Of a stretch of 64,000 bases of DNA, positions 51,275 to 59,939 are shown one piece after another. Source of the stretch: Mycobacterium pinniadriaticum. Its GTDB lineage: Bacteria > Actinomycetota > Actinomycetes > Mycobacteriales > Mycobacteriaceae. Positions within the stretch are counted from its first letter, which is position 1. Each line of letters begins with the position of its first letter. The notes beneath the pieces were generated by a model. It saw only the letters and a program-made list of their open reading frames with translations, made no database searches and was not told the DNA's origin. Made by a program: the position numbers and the translations under genes. Location of the stretch: assembly GCF_026242045.1 (NCBI RefSeq), contig NZ_JAPJDO010000027.1:21682-85681 (forward strand), written 5' to 3'.

Positions 51275-52432
51275 ATGACCCCCCCGCATAACTACCTCGC
51301 CGTGATCAAGGTCGTTGGCATCGGCGGCGGCGGCGTCAACGCCGTCAACCGAATGATCGAGCAGGGACTCAAGGGCGTGGAGTTCATCGCGATCAACACC
51401 GACGCCCAGGCACTGTTGATGAGCGATGCCGACGTCAAGCTCGACGTCGGTCGCGACTCCACCCGCGGCCTGGGGGCCGGGGCGGATCCGGAGGTCGGCC
51501 GCAAGGCTGCCGAGGACGCCAAGGACGAGATCGAGGAGCTGCTGCGCGGCGCCGACATGGTGTTCGTCACCGCAGGTGAAGGTGGCGGTACCGGTACCGG
51601 CGGTGCGCCGGTGGTGGCCAACATCGCCCGCAAGCTCGGTGCACTGACCGTCGGCGTGGTGACCCGGCCGTTCTCCTTCGAGGGCAAGCGACGCTCCAAT
51701 CAGGCCGAGTCGGGCATCCAGGCGCTGCGGGAGAGCTGCGACACCCTGATCGTCATCCCCAACGACCGGCTGCTGCAGATGGGCGATGCCCAGGTCTCGC
51801 TGATGGACGCGTTCCGCAGTGCCGACGAGGTGCTGCTCAACGGCGTGCAGGGCATCACCGATCTGATCACCACTCCCGGCCTGATCAACGTCGACTTCGC
51901 CGACGTCAAGGGTGTGATGAGCGGTGCCGGAACCGCCCTGATGGGCATCGGTTCGGCGCGCGGTGACGGTCGTGCGCTCAAGGCCGCCGAGATCGCCATC
52001 AACTCGCCGCTGCTGGAGGCCTCGATGGAGGGCGCCCAGGGCGTGCTGCTGTCGGTGGCCGGCGGCAGCGACCTGGGTCTGTTCGAGATCAACGAGGCCG
52101 CCTCGCTGGTACAGGACGCCGCCCACCAGGACGCCAACATCATCTTCGGCACCGTGATCGACGACTCGCTCGGTGACGAGGTCCGGGTCACGGTCATCGC
52201 GGCCGGGTTCGACTCGGCCAGCGCCAGCCGCAAGCCCGTCGTCGGGGGAGCGACCACCGGGGCCCAGCCGATCGCCCCCGGCGCGGCGGGCAAGCTGAGT
52301 TCTTCGCTCTTCGACCCGATCGACGCCGCCAGCGTGCCGGCGCACACCAACGGCGCGACGGTGAGCATCGGTGGCGGCGACGACGGTATCTCCGACGACG
52401 ACGTCGACGTGCCGCCGTTCATGCGGCGCTGA
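51275..52432 (+). CDS. ftsZ: Cell division protein FtsZ
   Basis: The tubulin-like GTPase that polymerises into the Z ring. The 385-residue product has IKVVGIGGGGVNAVNRM, the GTP-binding signature GGGTGTGGAP, the T7-loop region NVDFADVKGVMS, a Gly/Ala-rich linker, and the C-terminal peptide DDDVDVPPFMRR, which binds partners such as SepF and FtsW. The ATG at 51275 has a strong ribosome site (GGGAGGAAG). Unlike its neighbours it has its own 185-base upstream region. Homologue of Rv2150c. Confidence 0.98.
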   Translation: MTPPHNYLAVIKVVGIGGGGVNAVNRMIEQGLKGVEFIAINTDAQALLMSDADVKLDVGRDSTRGLGAGADPEVGRKAAEDAKDEIEELLRGADMVFVTAGEGGGTGTGGAPVVANIARKLGALTVGVVTRPFSFEGKRRSNQAESGIQALRESCDTLIVIPNDRLLQMGDAQVSLMDAFRSADEVLLNGVQGITDLITTPGLINVDFADVKGVMSGAGTALMGIGSARGDGRALKAAEIAINSPLLEASMEGAQGVLLSVAGGSDLGLFEINEAASLVQDAAHQDANIIFGTVIDDSLGDEVRVTVIAAGFDSASASRKPVVGGATTGAQPIAPGAAGKLSSSLFDPIDAASVPAHTNGATVSIGGGDDGISDDDVDVPPFMRR

Positions 52433-52463
52433 CCCCACCGTCACCGCCGCCGATACTGGGTTT

Positions 52464-53171
52464 GTGACCGTTCGTATCCGTCGCGTGACCACCACCCGCG
52501 CCGGTGGTGTCTCGGCGCCCCCATTCGACACGTTCAATCTTGGTGACCACGTCGGCGACGACCCGGCGGCGGTGGCGGCCAACCGCGCGCGCCTGGCCGC
52601 CGCCATCGGGCTCGCCGATGACCACGTGGTCTGGATGAACCAGGTGCACAGTGACCGCGTCGCGGTTGTCACCGAACCCCGCTCCGATGCCGTCGACGAC
52701 ACCGACGCCCTGGTCACCACGACGCCGGGGCTCGCACTGGCCGTGGTGACGGCCGACTGCGTGCCGGTCCTGATGGCCGACGCCCGCGCCGGCGTGGTGG
52801 CCGCCGTGCACGCCGGCCGGGTCGGCGCCGCCGACGGTGTGGTGCTGCGTGCCCTGGCGGCCATGATCGCCAACGGCGCGCACACCGAGGACATCTCCGT
52901 GGTGTTGGGCCCCGCGGTCAGTGGCGCCAATTATGAGGTGCCGGCACCGATGGCCGCTGATGTGGAAGCTCGGTTGCCGGGTAGTCGAACCACCACCTCG
53001 CGGGGAACGGCGGGGTTGGACCTGCGGGCCGGAATCGCCCGGCAGTTGACCGATGCTGGTGTGCGCGCCATCGACGCCGACCCGCGCTGCACTGTGGCCG
53101 ACAAGAATTTGTTCAGCCACCGCCGCGACGCCCCGACGGGCCGGCTGGCCTGTCTGGTGTGGATGGAATGA
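52464..53171 (+). CDS. pgeF: Laccase-domain protein PgeF/YfiH family
   Basis: A 235-residue multicopper-oxidase-fold (DUF152) protein. The conserved metal-site segments are NQVHSD, TADCVPVLM with the key Cys, HAGRVGAADGVV (HAGWRG in most members, with the Trp replaced here) and FSHRRDAPTGR at the end. Family members edit mis-incorporated amino acids in peptidoglycan precursors or act as purine-nucleoside enzymes, which fits a place right after ftsZ. The GTG at 52464 follows a GATACT box by 6 bases. Homologue of Rv2149c. Confidence 0.88.
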   Translation: MTVRIRRVTTTRAGGVSAPPFDTFNLGDHVGDDPAAVAANRARLAAAIGLADDHVVWMNQVHSDRVAVVTEPRSDAVDDTDALVTTTPGLALAVVTADCVPVLMADARAGVVAAVHAGRVGAADGVVLRALAAMIANGAHTEDISVVLGPAVSGANYEVPAPMAADVEARLPGSRTTTSRGTAGLDLRAGIARQLTDAGVRAIDADPRCTVADKNLFSHRRDAPTGRLACLVWME

Positions 53172-53914
53172 CCGGCGCCGCGACCCGGGAATCCGATCTC
53201 GCGACCGCACTGGCCGCGCTGCGAAACCGGCTCTCTGCCGCAGCGGATGCCGCCGGCCGCGACGTCACCGACATCGACCTGCTACCCATCACCAAGTTCT
53301 TCCCGGCCACCGACGTCGCGATCCTGTGGCGGCTGGGCTGCCGCGCGTTCGGCGAATCCCGCGAGCAGGAAGCCTCGGCCAAGATCGCCGAGTTCGGCGA
53401 GCTCACCGGTGCGTCGGACGTGCGCTGGCACATGGTCGGCCAGATTCAGCGCAACAAGGCCAAAGCCGTTGCCGCATGGGCGGATACGGTGCACTCGCTG
53501 AGCAGCGCCAAGGTGGCCGCCGCGCTGGACCGCGGTGCCGCGCGTGCTATCGACGACGGTGCGCGGACCGCACCGGTGCGGGTGTTCGTCCAGATCAGTC
53601 TCGACGGGGACACCTCGCGTGGCGGGGTGGACATCGGCGACCCCGGCGCCGTCGACGAGTTGTGCGCCCAGGTCGCCGGGTCCGGCGGGCTGCGGCTGGT
53701 CGGCCTGATGGCCGTCCCGCCATTGGGGTCCGACCCCGACACGGCGTTCGCGGCGCTGGCCGCCGAGCATGACCGCGTCCTGCACAACCACCCCGCCGCG
53801 ACGGAGCTGTCGGCGGGGATGTCCGGTGACCTGGAAGCCGCGGTGCGACACGGTTCGACGTGTGTGCGTGTCGGAACCGCGCTTATGGGACAACGTCCTC
53901 TAACGTCTCCCTGA
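53168..53914 (+). CDS. Pyridoxal-phosphate homeostasis protein (YggS/PLPBP family)
   Basis: A 248-residue PLP-binding TIM-barrel protein that buffers pyridoxal phosphate and affects amino-acid balance. The PLP Lys lies in LLPITKFFPATD; other family segments are FGESREQEASAK, WHMVGQIQRNKAKAV, RVFVQISLDGDTSRGG and a phosphate-loop region near the end (STCVRVGTALMGQR). The ATG at 53168 overlaps the preceding stop (ATGA). The order ftsZ-pgeF-yggS-sepF is standard in actinobacteria. Homologue of Rv2148c. Confidence 0.93.
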   Translation: MTGAATRESDLATALAALRNRLSAAADAAGRDVTDIDLLPITKFFPATDVAILWRLGCRAFGESREQEASAKIAEFGELTGASDVRWHMVGQIQRNKAKAVAAWADTVHSLSSAKVAAALDRGAARAIDDGARTAPVRVFVQISLDGDTSRGGVDIGDPGAVDELCAQVAGSGGLRLVGLMAVPPLGSDPDTAFAALAAEHDRVLHNHPAATELSAGMSGDLEAAVRHGSTCVRVGTALMGQRPLTSP

Positions 53915-53978
53915 GTAGTCACTCCAGTCACATCTTCATCACAGACACCGAACTTCACGCTTTCAGAAGGGTCCAGCG

Positions 53979-54659
53979 ATGAGCACACTCCACAAGGTCA
54001 AGGCCTACTTCGGCATGGCTCCTATGGACGACTACGACGACGAGTACTACGACGACGACGATCGCGGCGCCCACCGCGGCTACTCCCGCCGGGAGCGTTT
54101 CGCCGACGACGACTACGAGCGGCCGGGCCGCTACGACGACCGCGATCCGCGGATGGGGCGCGAGTACGAAGACCTCCGCGACTCCCGCGATGCCGACTAC
54201 GCCCCGACGGGCGGCTTCCGCGCCCAGTACGGCGAGGAGCCGCGCTTCCGCCCGCGCGATTTCGAGCACCCGCACGACATGCCGCGGGGGTCCCGGTTCG
54301 GCTCACTGCGCGGGTCCACCCGTGGCGCACTGGCGATGGATCCACGCCGGATGGCCGAGTTGTTCGAGGCGGGCAGCCCGTTGTCGAAGATCACCACGTT
54401 GCGCCCCAAGGACTACAGCGAGGCCCGCACCATCGGTGAACGCTTCCGTGACGGCCAGCCGGTGATCATGGACCTGGTCTCGATGGACAACGCCGACGCC
54501 AAGCGGCTGGTCGACTTCGCCGCCGGACTGGCCTTCGCCCTGCGCGGGTCCTTCGACAAGGTGGCCACGAAGGTGTTCCTGCTGTCGCCGGCCGACGTCG
54601 ACGTCAGCGCCGAGGAGCGCCGGCGGATCGCCGAAGCGGGTTTCTACAGCTACCAATAG
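53979..54659 (+). CDS. sepF: Division protein SepF
   Basis: SepF anchors FtsZ to the membrane and is essential in mycobacteria. The 226-residue product has a short N-terminal amphipathic start (STLHKVKAYFGM) and an acidic/Tyr/Arg-rich linker (about 18-105). The C-terminal SepF domain holds TTLRPKDYSEARTIGERFRDGQPVIMDL and VDFAAGLAFALRGSFDKV. The ATG at 53979 has AGAAGGG upstream. Homologue of Rv2147c. Confidence 0.95.
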   Translation: MSTLHKVKAYFGMAPMDDYDDEYYDDDDRGAHRGYSRRERFADDDYERPGRYDDRDPRMGREYEDLRDSRDADYAPTGGFRAQYGEEPRFRPRDFEHPHDMPRGSRFGSLRGSTRGALAMDPRRMAELFEAGSPLSKITTLRPKDYSEARTIGERFRDGQPVIMDLVSMDNADAKRLVDFAAGLAFALRGSFDKVATKVFLLSPADVDVSAEERRRIAEAGFYSYQ

Positions 54660-54792
54660 GCAGGCTGGGTGCTGGTCGGCGGAGTCCGCCGAAGGGCCCG
54701 CGAAGACTTAGGTAGGCTGACGGCGTCGCGCTGGGTCCAAACCAGCGATGTCGGCAATGTCACATCCGCTGTTGATTAAGGACCGGCTTTAG

Positions 54793-55083
54793 TTGTCGCT
54801 GTTCTTCGAAATCCTGGGCTTCGCGCTGTTCGTCTTCTGGCTGCTGCTGATCGCCCGGGTCGTCGTCGAGTTCATCCGTTCTTTCAGCCGCGATTGGCAC
54901 CCGCGCGGGTTCACCGTCGTGATGCTGGAGCTGATCATGACCGTCACCGATCCGCCGGTGAAGCTGTTACGTCGACTTATCCCGCAGTTGACGATCGGCG
55001 CGGTCCGGTTCGACCTGTCGATCATGGTGCTGCTGCTGGTGGCCTTCATCGGGATGCAGCTGGCATTCGGGGCTGCCGCCTAG
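54793..55083 (+). CDS. YggT-family membrane protein
   Basis: A 96-residue protein with two transmembrane helices (about 5-25 and 70-93) around the family motif SRDWHPRGFTVVMLELIMTVTDPPVKLLRRLIP. The TTG at 54793 gives exactly the length I recall for Rv2146c. The family is found beside sepF and wag31/divIVA across actinobacteria and Firmicutes; a role in envelope or division organisation is likely but not defined. The preceding 133 bases show no clear promoter. Confidence 0.92.
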   Translation: MSLFFEILGFALFVFWLLLIARVVVEFIRSFSRDWHPRGFTVVMLELIMTVTDPPVKLLRRLIPQLTIGAVRFDLSIMVLLLVAFIGMQLAFGAAA

Positions 55084-55286
55084 GGGCGGCAAGGTACCTC
55101 AACGGGTCGCGAATCGCGATGAGCCACGCCGGGGAAGCGGTATCGGAAAATTGAAATTAGCTCTTAATTAGGCAACCGACGGTTCTGGTGTGACAGGATG
55201 GACGCCAGTTACAGTACGGAACGAACGTTAGACGCGTTCTACACTTTGCAGACCGGTTTGACCGCCCAGACCCGAGGGGGCAGATG

Positions 55287-56093
55287 ATGCCGCTTACACC
55301 GGCCGACGTGCACAATGTGGCATTCAGCAAGCCGCCCATCGGCAAGCGAGGCTACAACGAGGACGAGGTCGACGCCTTCCTCGACCTGGTGGAGAACGAG
55401 CTGACCCGTCTCATCGAGGAGAACTCGGATCTGCGCCAGCGGGTCGCCGAGCTCGACCAGGAGCTGGGCGCCGCCCGCGCCGGTGGCGCGGTACCGCAAC
55501 CCACTCAGGCGATTCCGCTCTACCAGCCCGAGCCGGAACCGGAGCCGGCCCCCGCGCCCGCGCCGCAGCCTGCGCCCAGCCCGGCCGCCAGCGAGGAGCA
55601 GGCCATCAAGGCCGCGCGAGTGCTGGCCCTGGCCCAGGACACTGCCGACCGGCTCACCGGCACCGCGAAGGCCGAGGCCGACAAGCTGCTGGCTGACGCC
55701 CGCGCGAACGCCGACCAGATCCTCTCGGAGGCCCGCCACACCGCGGAGACCACGGTTGCCGATGCCAAGCAGCGTGCCGACGCGATGCTCAGCGACGCGC
55801 AGACCCGCTCGGAAACCCAGCTGCGGCAGGCCCAGGAGAAGGCCGATGCCCTGCAGGCTGACGCTGAGCGCAAGCACACCGAGATCATGGGCACGATCAA
55901 CCAGCAGCGCACCGTCCTCGAGGGACGGCTGGAGCAACTGCGCACCTTCGAGCGGGAGTACCGCACCCGGCTCAAGACGTACCTGGAGTCCCAGCTCGAG
56001 GAGCTCGGGCAGCGCGGGTCGGCCGCGCCGGTCGATTCCGGCGCCAACAGCGACGGCGGCGGGTTCAACCAGTTCAACCGGGGAAACAACTAA
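55287..56093 (+). CDS. wag31: Polar growth protein Wag31 (DivIVA)
   Basis: The coiled-coil scaffold at cell poles that directs apical wall synthesis. The 268-residue product has the DivIVA N-terminal lipid-binding domain (PLTPADVHNVAFSKPPIGKR, then DEVDAFLDLVENELTRLIEEN) and a Pro/Glu/Ala-rich linker (about 70-105). A long coiled coil (about 110-240) and a Gly/Asn tail follow. ATG 55287 is preferred to ATG 55284 because it gives the conserved MPLTPADV start. It has its own 203-base upstream region with an AT-rich patch (55147-55172). Homologue of Rv2145c. Confidence 0.96.
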   Translation: MPLTPADVHNVAFSKPPIGKRGYNEDEVDAFLDLVENELTRLIEENSDLRQRVAELDQELGAARAGGAVPQPTQAIPLYQPEPEPEPAPAPAPQPAPSPAASEEQAIKAARVLALAQDTADRLTGTAKAEADKLLADARANADQILSEARHTAETTVADAKQRADAMLSDAQTRSETQLRQAQEKADALQADAERKHTEIMGTINQQRTVLEGRLEQLRTFEREYRTRLKTYLESQLEELGQRGSAAPVDSGANSDGGGFNQFNRGNN

Positions 56094-56118
56094 GCTCCTG
56101 CCGGCTGGAGGTTGATCG

Positions 56119-56580
56119 ATGCTGATCGTTGCGCTGGTTTTGGCGGTGATCGGCCTCGCGGCTCTGGTCACCGCGGTCGTCACCAGCAATGAGTTGGTCG
56201 CCTGGGTGTGTATCGCGGCCAGTGTGCTCGGGGTGATCCTGCTGATCGTCGATGCGATTCGGGAGCGGCAGAACCGCGTCGACGGCGGCGAGCCCGCGGC
56301 TGCTGCGGCGGCCGACGATTCCGCGGAATCATTCGCCACCGCCGAGACCACCGCGTACGCGGAAACCGGTGAGGCGCTGGACTCCACGTACGCGACGTTC
56401 GACGCCGACTATCCCGACGACGAGGCGACCGCCGAAGACCAGCCCGACGAGGTATCGGACGCGGCCGACGAACCCGAGGAACCCGCGGCCGACGGCGAGT
56501 CCGAGACCGAATCCGCGACCGAACCAAAGTCCGAGACCGAGACCGAGGACGAACCGTCCGGCGAGTCCGGCTCACGCTGA
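56119..56580 (+). CDS. Two-helix membrane protein with acidic tail (Rv2144c-like)
   Basis: A 153-residue protein with two closely spaced transmembrane helices (about 3-22 and 27-46) and a cytosolic tail of about 100 residues dominated by Glu, Asp, Ala, Ser and Thr. The ATG at 56119 lies 25 bases after wag31 with TGGAGG upstream. The position matches Rv2144c. Function unknown; adjacency to wag31 suggests a role at the pole, which is inference. The low-complexity tail probably evolves fast. Confidence 0.85.
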   Translation: MLIVALVLAVIGLAALVTAVVTSNELVAWVCIAASVLGVILLIVDAIRERQNRVDGGEPAAAAAADDSAESFATAETTAYAETGEALDSTYATFDADYPDDEATAEDQPDEVSDAADEPEEPAADGESETESATEPKSETETEDEPSGESGSR

Positions 56581-56613
56581 TCCCTTTCCTGCTCGAGCGG
56601 GTAAAGACACGGA

Positions 56614-57975
56614 ATGGGCATCCACTACTCCAGCGTCGTCGACCATCCCATCGATGAGGTGTTCGGCTGGCACACCCGGCCCGGCGCCATGCGGCGGCTG
56701 ATCCCGCCGTGGCAGCCGATGCATGTCGTGGCCGAGACCGAGTCGCTGGCCGACGGGCGTGCGGTCCTCGGTCTGCCGGGCGGCCTGCGGTGGATCGCCC
56801 AGCACGACCCGGCCGGTTACGACCCGCCGCATCAGTTCGTGGACGTGCTGTCCTCGGGGGGCGTGATGACCCTGCCGGCGCGGATCATCGGGTGGTGGCG
56901 GCACACCCACCGGTTCAGCGACGCCGGCGCGGGCACCACGACGGTGCACGACGAGGTCGACACCACCGTGCCGGGCGCTGCGCTGCGCTCGACGTTCGTC
57001 TATCGGCACCGCCAGTTGGCCGACGATCTCGCCGCGCACCGCGACGCGGCGCGAGCCGGCGCGGGTCAGCTGGCCGTCGCGATCACCGGCTCGTCCGGAC
57101 TGGTGGGCAGCGCGCTGACCGCGCTGCTCACGACCGGCGGGCATCGGGTGATCCGCCTGGTGCGTCGCGATCCGGTCCGGCCCGATGAACGTCGTTGGGA
57201 ACCAAGCCATCCCGCCGCCGATCTGTTCGAGGGAATCGACACCGTCATCCACCTCGCGGGCGCCAGCATCGCCGGACGGTTCACCGACCACCACCGCGCG
57301 GCGATCCGCGACTCGCGGATCGAGCCGACCCGGCGGCTGGCCGAGGTGGCCGCGGCGAGCGGCGGATTGAGCGCGTTCGTCTGCGCCTCGGCCATCGGCA
57401 TCTACGGATACGACCGCGGGGACGCGCTGCTGGGCGAGGACAGTGCCCGCGGTGACGGCTTCCTGGCCGATGTCGTGGCCGACTGGGAGGCGGCCACCGA
57501 ACCCGCGACCCGCGCCGGGGTGCGCACGGTCTGCGTGCGCACCGGGATCGTGCAGTCCGCCCGCGGTGGCACCCTACGGATGATGCGGCCGCTGTTCGCC
57601 GCCGGTCTGGGGGGCCGACTGGGCAGCGGCCGGCAGTGGCTGTCCTGGATCGGTCTCGACGACCTGCTCGACATCTACTACCGCGCCGCCTACGATGACC
57701 GACTGGCCGGGCCGATTAACGCCGTCGCGCCAAATCCGCTGCGCAACAGCGCATATACCAAAGCATTGGCCGCGACCCTGCACCGCCCCGCGGTGCTACC
57801 GGTGCCGTCGCTCGGCCCGCGGCTCTTGCTCGGCAGGCAGGGCGCCAGGGAATTGGCCGAAGCCGACCAACGCGTGCTGCCCACCACGCTGCAGGGGCTG
57901 GGACACCGGTTCCGGCAGCCGACCATCGAGGCCGCACTGGCCCACCAGCTGGGGCACGACCCGACGGGGTCCTAG
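56614..57975 (+). CDS. SRPBCC + NAD-dependent epimerase fusion (SDR39U1/TIGR01777 type)
   Basis: The 453-residue product fuses an N-terminal START-like domain (about 1-145; IHYSSVVDHPIDEVFGWHTRPG) to an extended SDR (about 150-445). The nucleotide loop is AITGSSGLVGSALTALL. HLAGASIAG and SAIGIYGYDRGDALLGED (the SDR39U1 signature region with the active-site Tyr) follow. Homologous proteins occur across mycobacteria (M. tuberculosis Rv2216, as I recall). The substrate is unknown. It ends 4 bases into the converging pyruvate-kinase-like gene. Confidence 0.88.
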   Translation: MGIHYSSVVDHPIDEVFGWHTRPGAMRRLIPPWQPMHVVAETESLADGRAVLGLPGGLRWIAQHDPAGYDPPHQFVDVLSSGGVMTLPARIIGWWRHTHRFSDAGAGTTTVHDEVDTTVPGAALRSTFVYRHRQLADDLAAHRDAARAGAGQLAVAITGSSGLVGSALTALLTTGGHRVIRLVRRDPVRPDERRWEPSHPAADLFEGIDTVIHLAGASIAGRFTDHHRAAIRDSRIEPTRRLAEVAAASGGLSAFVCASAIGIYGYDRGDALLGEDSARGDGFLADVVADWEAATEPATRAGVRTVCVRTGIVQSARGGTLRMMRPLFAAGLGGRLGSGRQWLSWIGLDDLLDIYYRAAYDDRLAGPINAVAPNPLRNSAYTKALAATLHRPAVLPVPSLGPRLLLGRQGARELAEADQRVLPTTLQGLGHRFRQPTIEAALAHQLGHDPTGS

Positions 57976-59804
57976 TCCTTGGCGCGCCACGAGTGCAGGC
58001 TGCGGAGCAGCGGGCTCTTTTTGTACTCGTGACCGGCCATCCGGCCGAGGATGTCGTCAAGGGTGACGACCGCGTCGGCGATGTAGGGGCCCTTGTTCAG
58101 CATCACGCACTCGGCGCGTTCGGCCATTGCCGCATCGCTGATCTCGGCGCGTGACGGGCGCCCGGTTGTGGCCAGTTGCTCAAGCACCTGGGTCGCCCAG
58201 ATCACCGGTAGATGCGCGGCCTCGCACAGCCACAGGGTCTCCTCCTGCAGCTCGGCCATCCGCTCGAATCCGGTTTCCACAGCCAGGTCCCCGCGGGCGA
58301 TCATCACGCCGACCCGATTGCGTCGCATCGCGGTGAGCAACAGCTGCGGCAACTGTTCGAAGGCCTGGCGGGTTTCGATCTTGAGCACCACACCCAGGTC
58401 GTGGTCGCCGAGGCGGCGCAGTTCGTCGAACAGGCGGATGACGTCGGCGGGTTCCCGGACGAACGACAGTTGGACGAAGTCGGCGAGCTCGATCACCATC
58501 GCGAGATCGGCCACGTCCTTGTCGGTGAGTGCCGAGATCGGCAGATCGGTGTCCGGCACGTTGATCCCTTTGCCGGCACGCAGTTTCGCCGTGCCGTGGG
58601 CGGGGCGGTCGATGCGGACATCGAGGCTGTCGGCGGCGACGGCGATGACCTCACCGCCGAGCTTGCCGTCGTCGAAGTAGATCCGGTCGGCCACCACGGC
58701 GTTGTCGAACACTTCCGGCAGCGTGCACCCGATGCGGCGGGGCTGGTCGTCGTCGACGGGCGCGGGCGTGCAGTCCCGGGTCAGCCGCACGATGTCGCCG
58801 GCGGCCAGCCGGATACTCTGCTCGATCGCGGGCAGCTCGCCGACCTCGGTCAAATCCCGCTTACCGGCCTTCAACACGGTTCCCGTGCCCAGGTACGCGG
58901 TCTTCTCGGTGGTCACCACGAACCCGCCGGGTGCGGCCGCCGCGAGCAGCAATCGGCGCTTGGATCCGCGGGTGTCGCGCAGCACCAACTCGTCGCCTTC
59001 GGCGCGGTTGGCCAGCCATTCGGGGTCCACGGGCAACGTGGCCAGCCCCGGCTCCGGCGGCCGGGCCGGTCGTCTTGCCGAGGTCAGCCATCCGCGGGCG
59101 GCGGCCACCACCTGGCCCTGTGCGTTGCGGGTCGGCCGCAGCCGCACCACCTGCGGTCCGGGCTCCAGGGGGCCGGTGCGCAGTTTCGGGCCACCGAGGT
59201 CCATCGCCACCAGGCAGGGCCGGCCGGCAGCCGCGGCCGCGGCGCGGACGTTGGCGGCCATCGCCTTCCAGGCCGTCGCATCGTCGTGGGCGCAGTTGAT
59301 CCGGGCGATCCGCATACCCGAATCCAGGAGCAAGCGCACCAGAGTGGGATCGCCGGCGGCCTCCGAGGGCAGGGTCACCATGATCCTCGCCGCCCGGTCC
59401 TCGGCGGCCGGGCCCAACAGTTCGACGGCGTTGCGCTCGAGCAGCTGCGCGCCTTGGGCGATCGCCGCGCAATCCTGGACCTCGGGCGTCCAGCCCTGGC
59501 CGCGCAGCGCGGCGATCGCGGCCGACACCACCCGCAGTGTGGCCCGCACATGAGCCTCGCTGCGGCCCAGTGAAGACAGCCCGATGTCGGCCAATCGCAG
59601 TTGCAGGTCACGCAGGTCGACCTGCCGCAATGCCCAGTAGTGGACCAAATTGATAGCACTGGAATAGTTTTCGGTGGCGACCGGATCGGTCCACGGCCGC
59701 CACCTGGACTCGGCATCGGTCAGCCGGGCCAGTAGTGCGTCGACTTCATCTTGCAGCCGGTCCAGCTGTTGTGCGGCGGCGGACATGCCGGGCACGCTAG
59801 TCAT
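57972..59804 (-). CDS. Pyruvate-kinase-like protein
   Basis: A 610-residue protein. An N-terminal helical extension (about 1-130) has no pyruvate kinase counterpart. A PK-like barrel follows: SGMRIARINCAHDD, VLKIETRQAFE with the catalytic-type KIE, GVMIARGDLAVE, and WATQVLEQLATTGRPSRAEISDAA. The regular C-terminal allosteric domain is largely missing. ARINCAH replaces the usual ARxNFSH. It could act as a kinase on another enolate or be non-catalytic; this long form occurs in several actinobacteria beside the normal enzyme. ATG 59804 is a choice among several starts (59786, 59864). Confidence 0.78.
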   Translation of the reverse strand: MTSVPGMSAAAQQLDRLQDEVDALLARLTDAESRWRPWTDPVATENYSSAINLVHYWALRQVDLRDLQLRLADIGLSSLGRSEAHVRATLRVVSAAIAALRGQGWTPEVQDCAAIAQGAQLLERNAVELLGPAAEDRAARIMVTLPSEAAGDPTLVRLLLDSGMRIARINCAHDDATAWKAMAANVRAAAAAAGRPCLVAMDLGGPKLRTGPLEPGPQVVRLRPTRNAQGQVVAAARGWLTSARRPARPPEPGLATLPVDPEWLANRAEGDELVLRDTRGSKRRLLLAAAAPGGFVVTTEKTAYLGTGTVLKAGKRDLTEVGELPAIEQSIRLAAGDIVRLTRDCTPAPVDDDQPRRIGCTLPEVFDNAVVADRIYFDDGKLGGEVIAVAADSLDVRIDRPAHGTAKLRAGKGINVPDTDLPISALTDKDVADLAMVIELADFVQLSFVREPADVIRLFDELRRLGDHDLGVVLKIETRQAFEQLPQLLLTAMRRNRVGVMIARGDLAVETGFERMAELQEETLWLCEAAHLPVIWATQVLEQLATTGRPSRAEISDAAMAERAECVMLNKGPYIADAVVTLDDILGRMAGHEYKKSPLLRSLHSWRAKD

Positions 59805-59939
59805 CTGAGGTTGCGATTGGGTGAACGATTTGCGGCGGCGCGGCCGGTGACGGGGGGTCCTCACCCGCTGGCCTGTATCGCTTTCGCCAGGTACAGAAAC
59901 TGTGCTGTTCAGCCGCGATTGCCATGTTGCTGGTCGGTC

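Noticed and set aside
54676..54692. Palindrome TCGGCGGA-G-TCCGCCGA after sepF
   Set aside because: The centre is a single base and the sequence is of a type frequent by chance in high-GC DNA; there is no T-run, so I do not call it a terminator.
55145..55175. AT-rich patch upstream of wag31 as a defined promoter
   Set aside because: It stands out in base composition and has a small AATTA/TAATT repeat, but I could not pair a -35 with a -10 at proper spacing.
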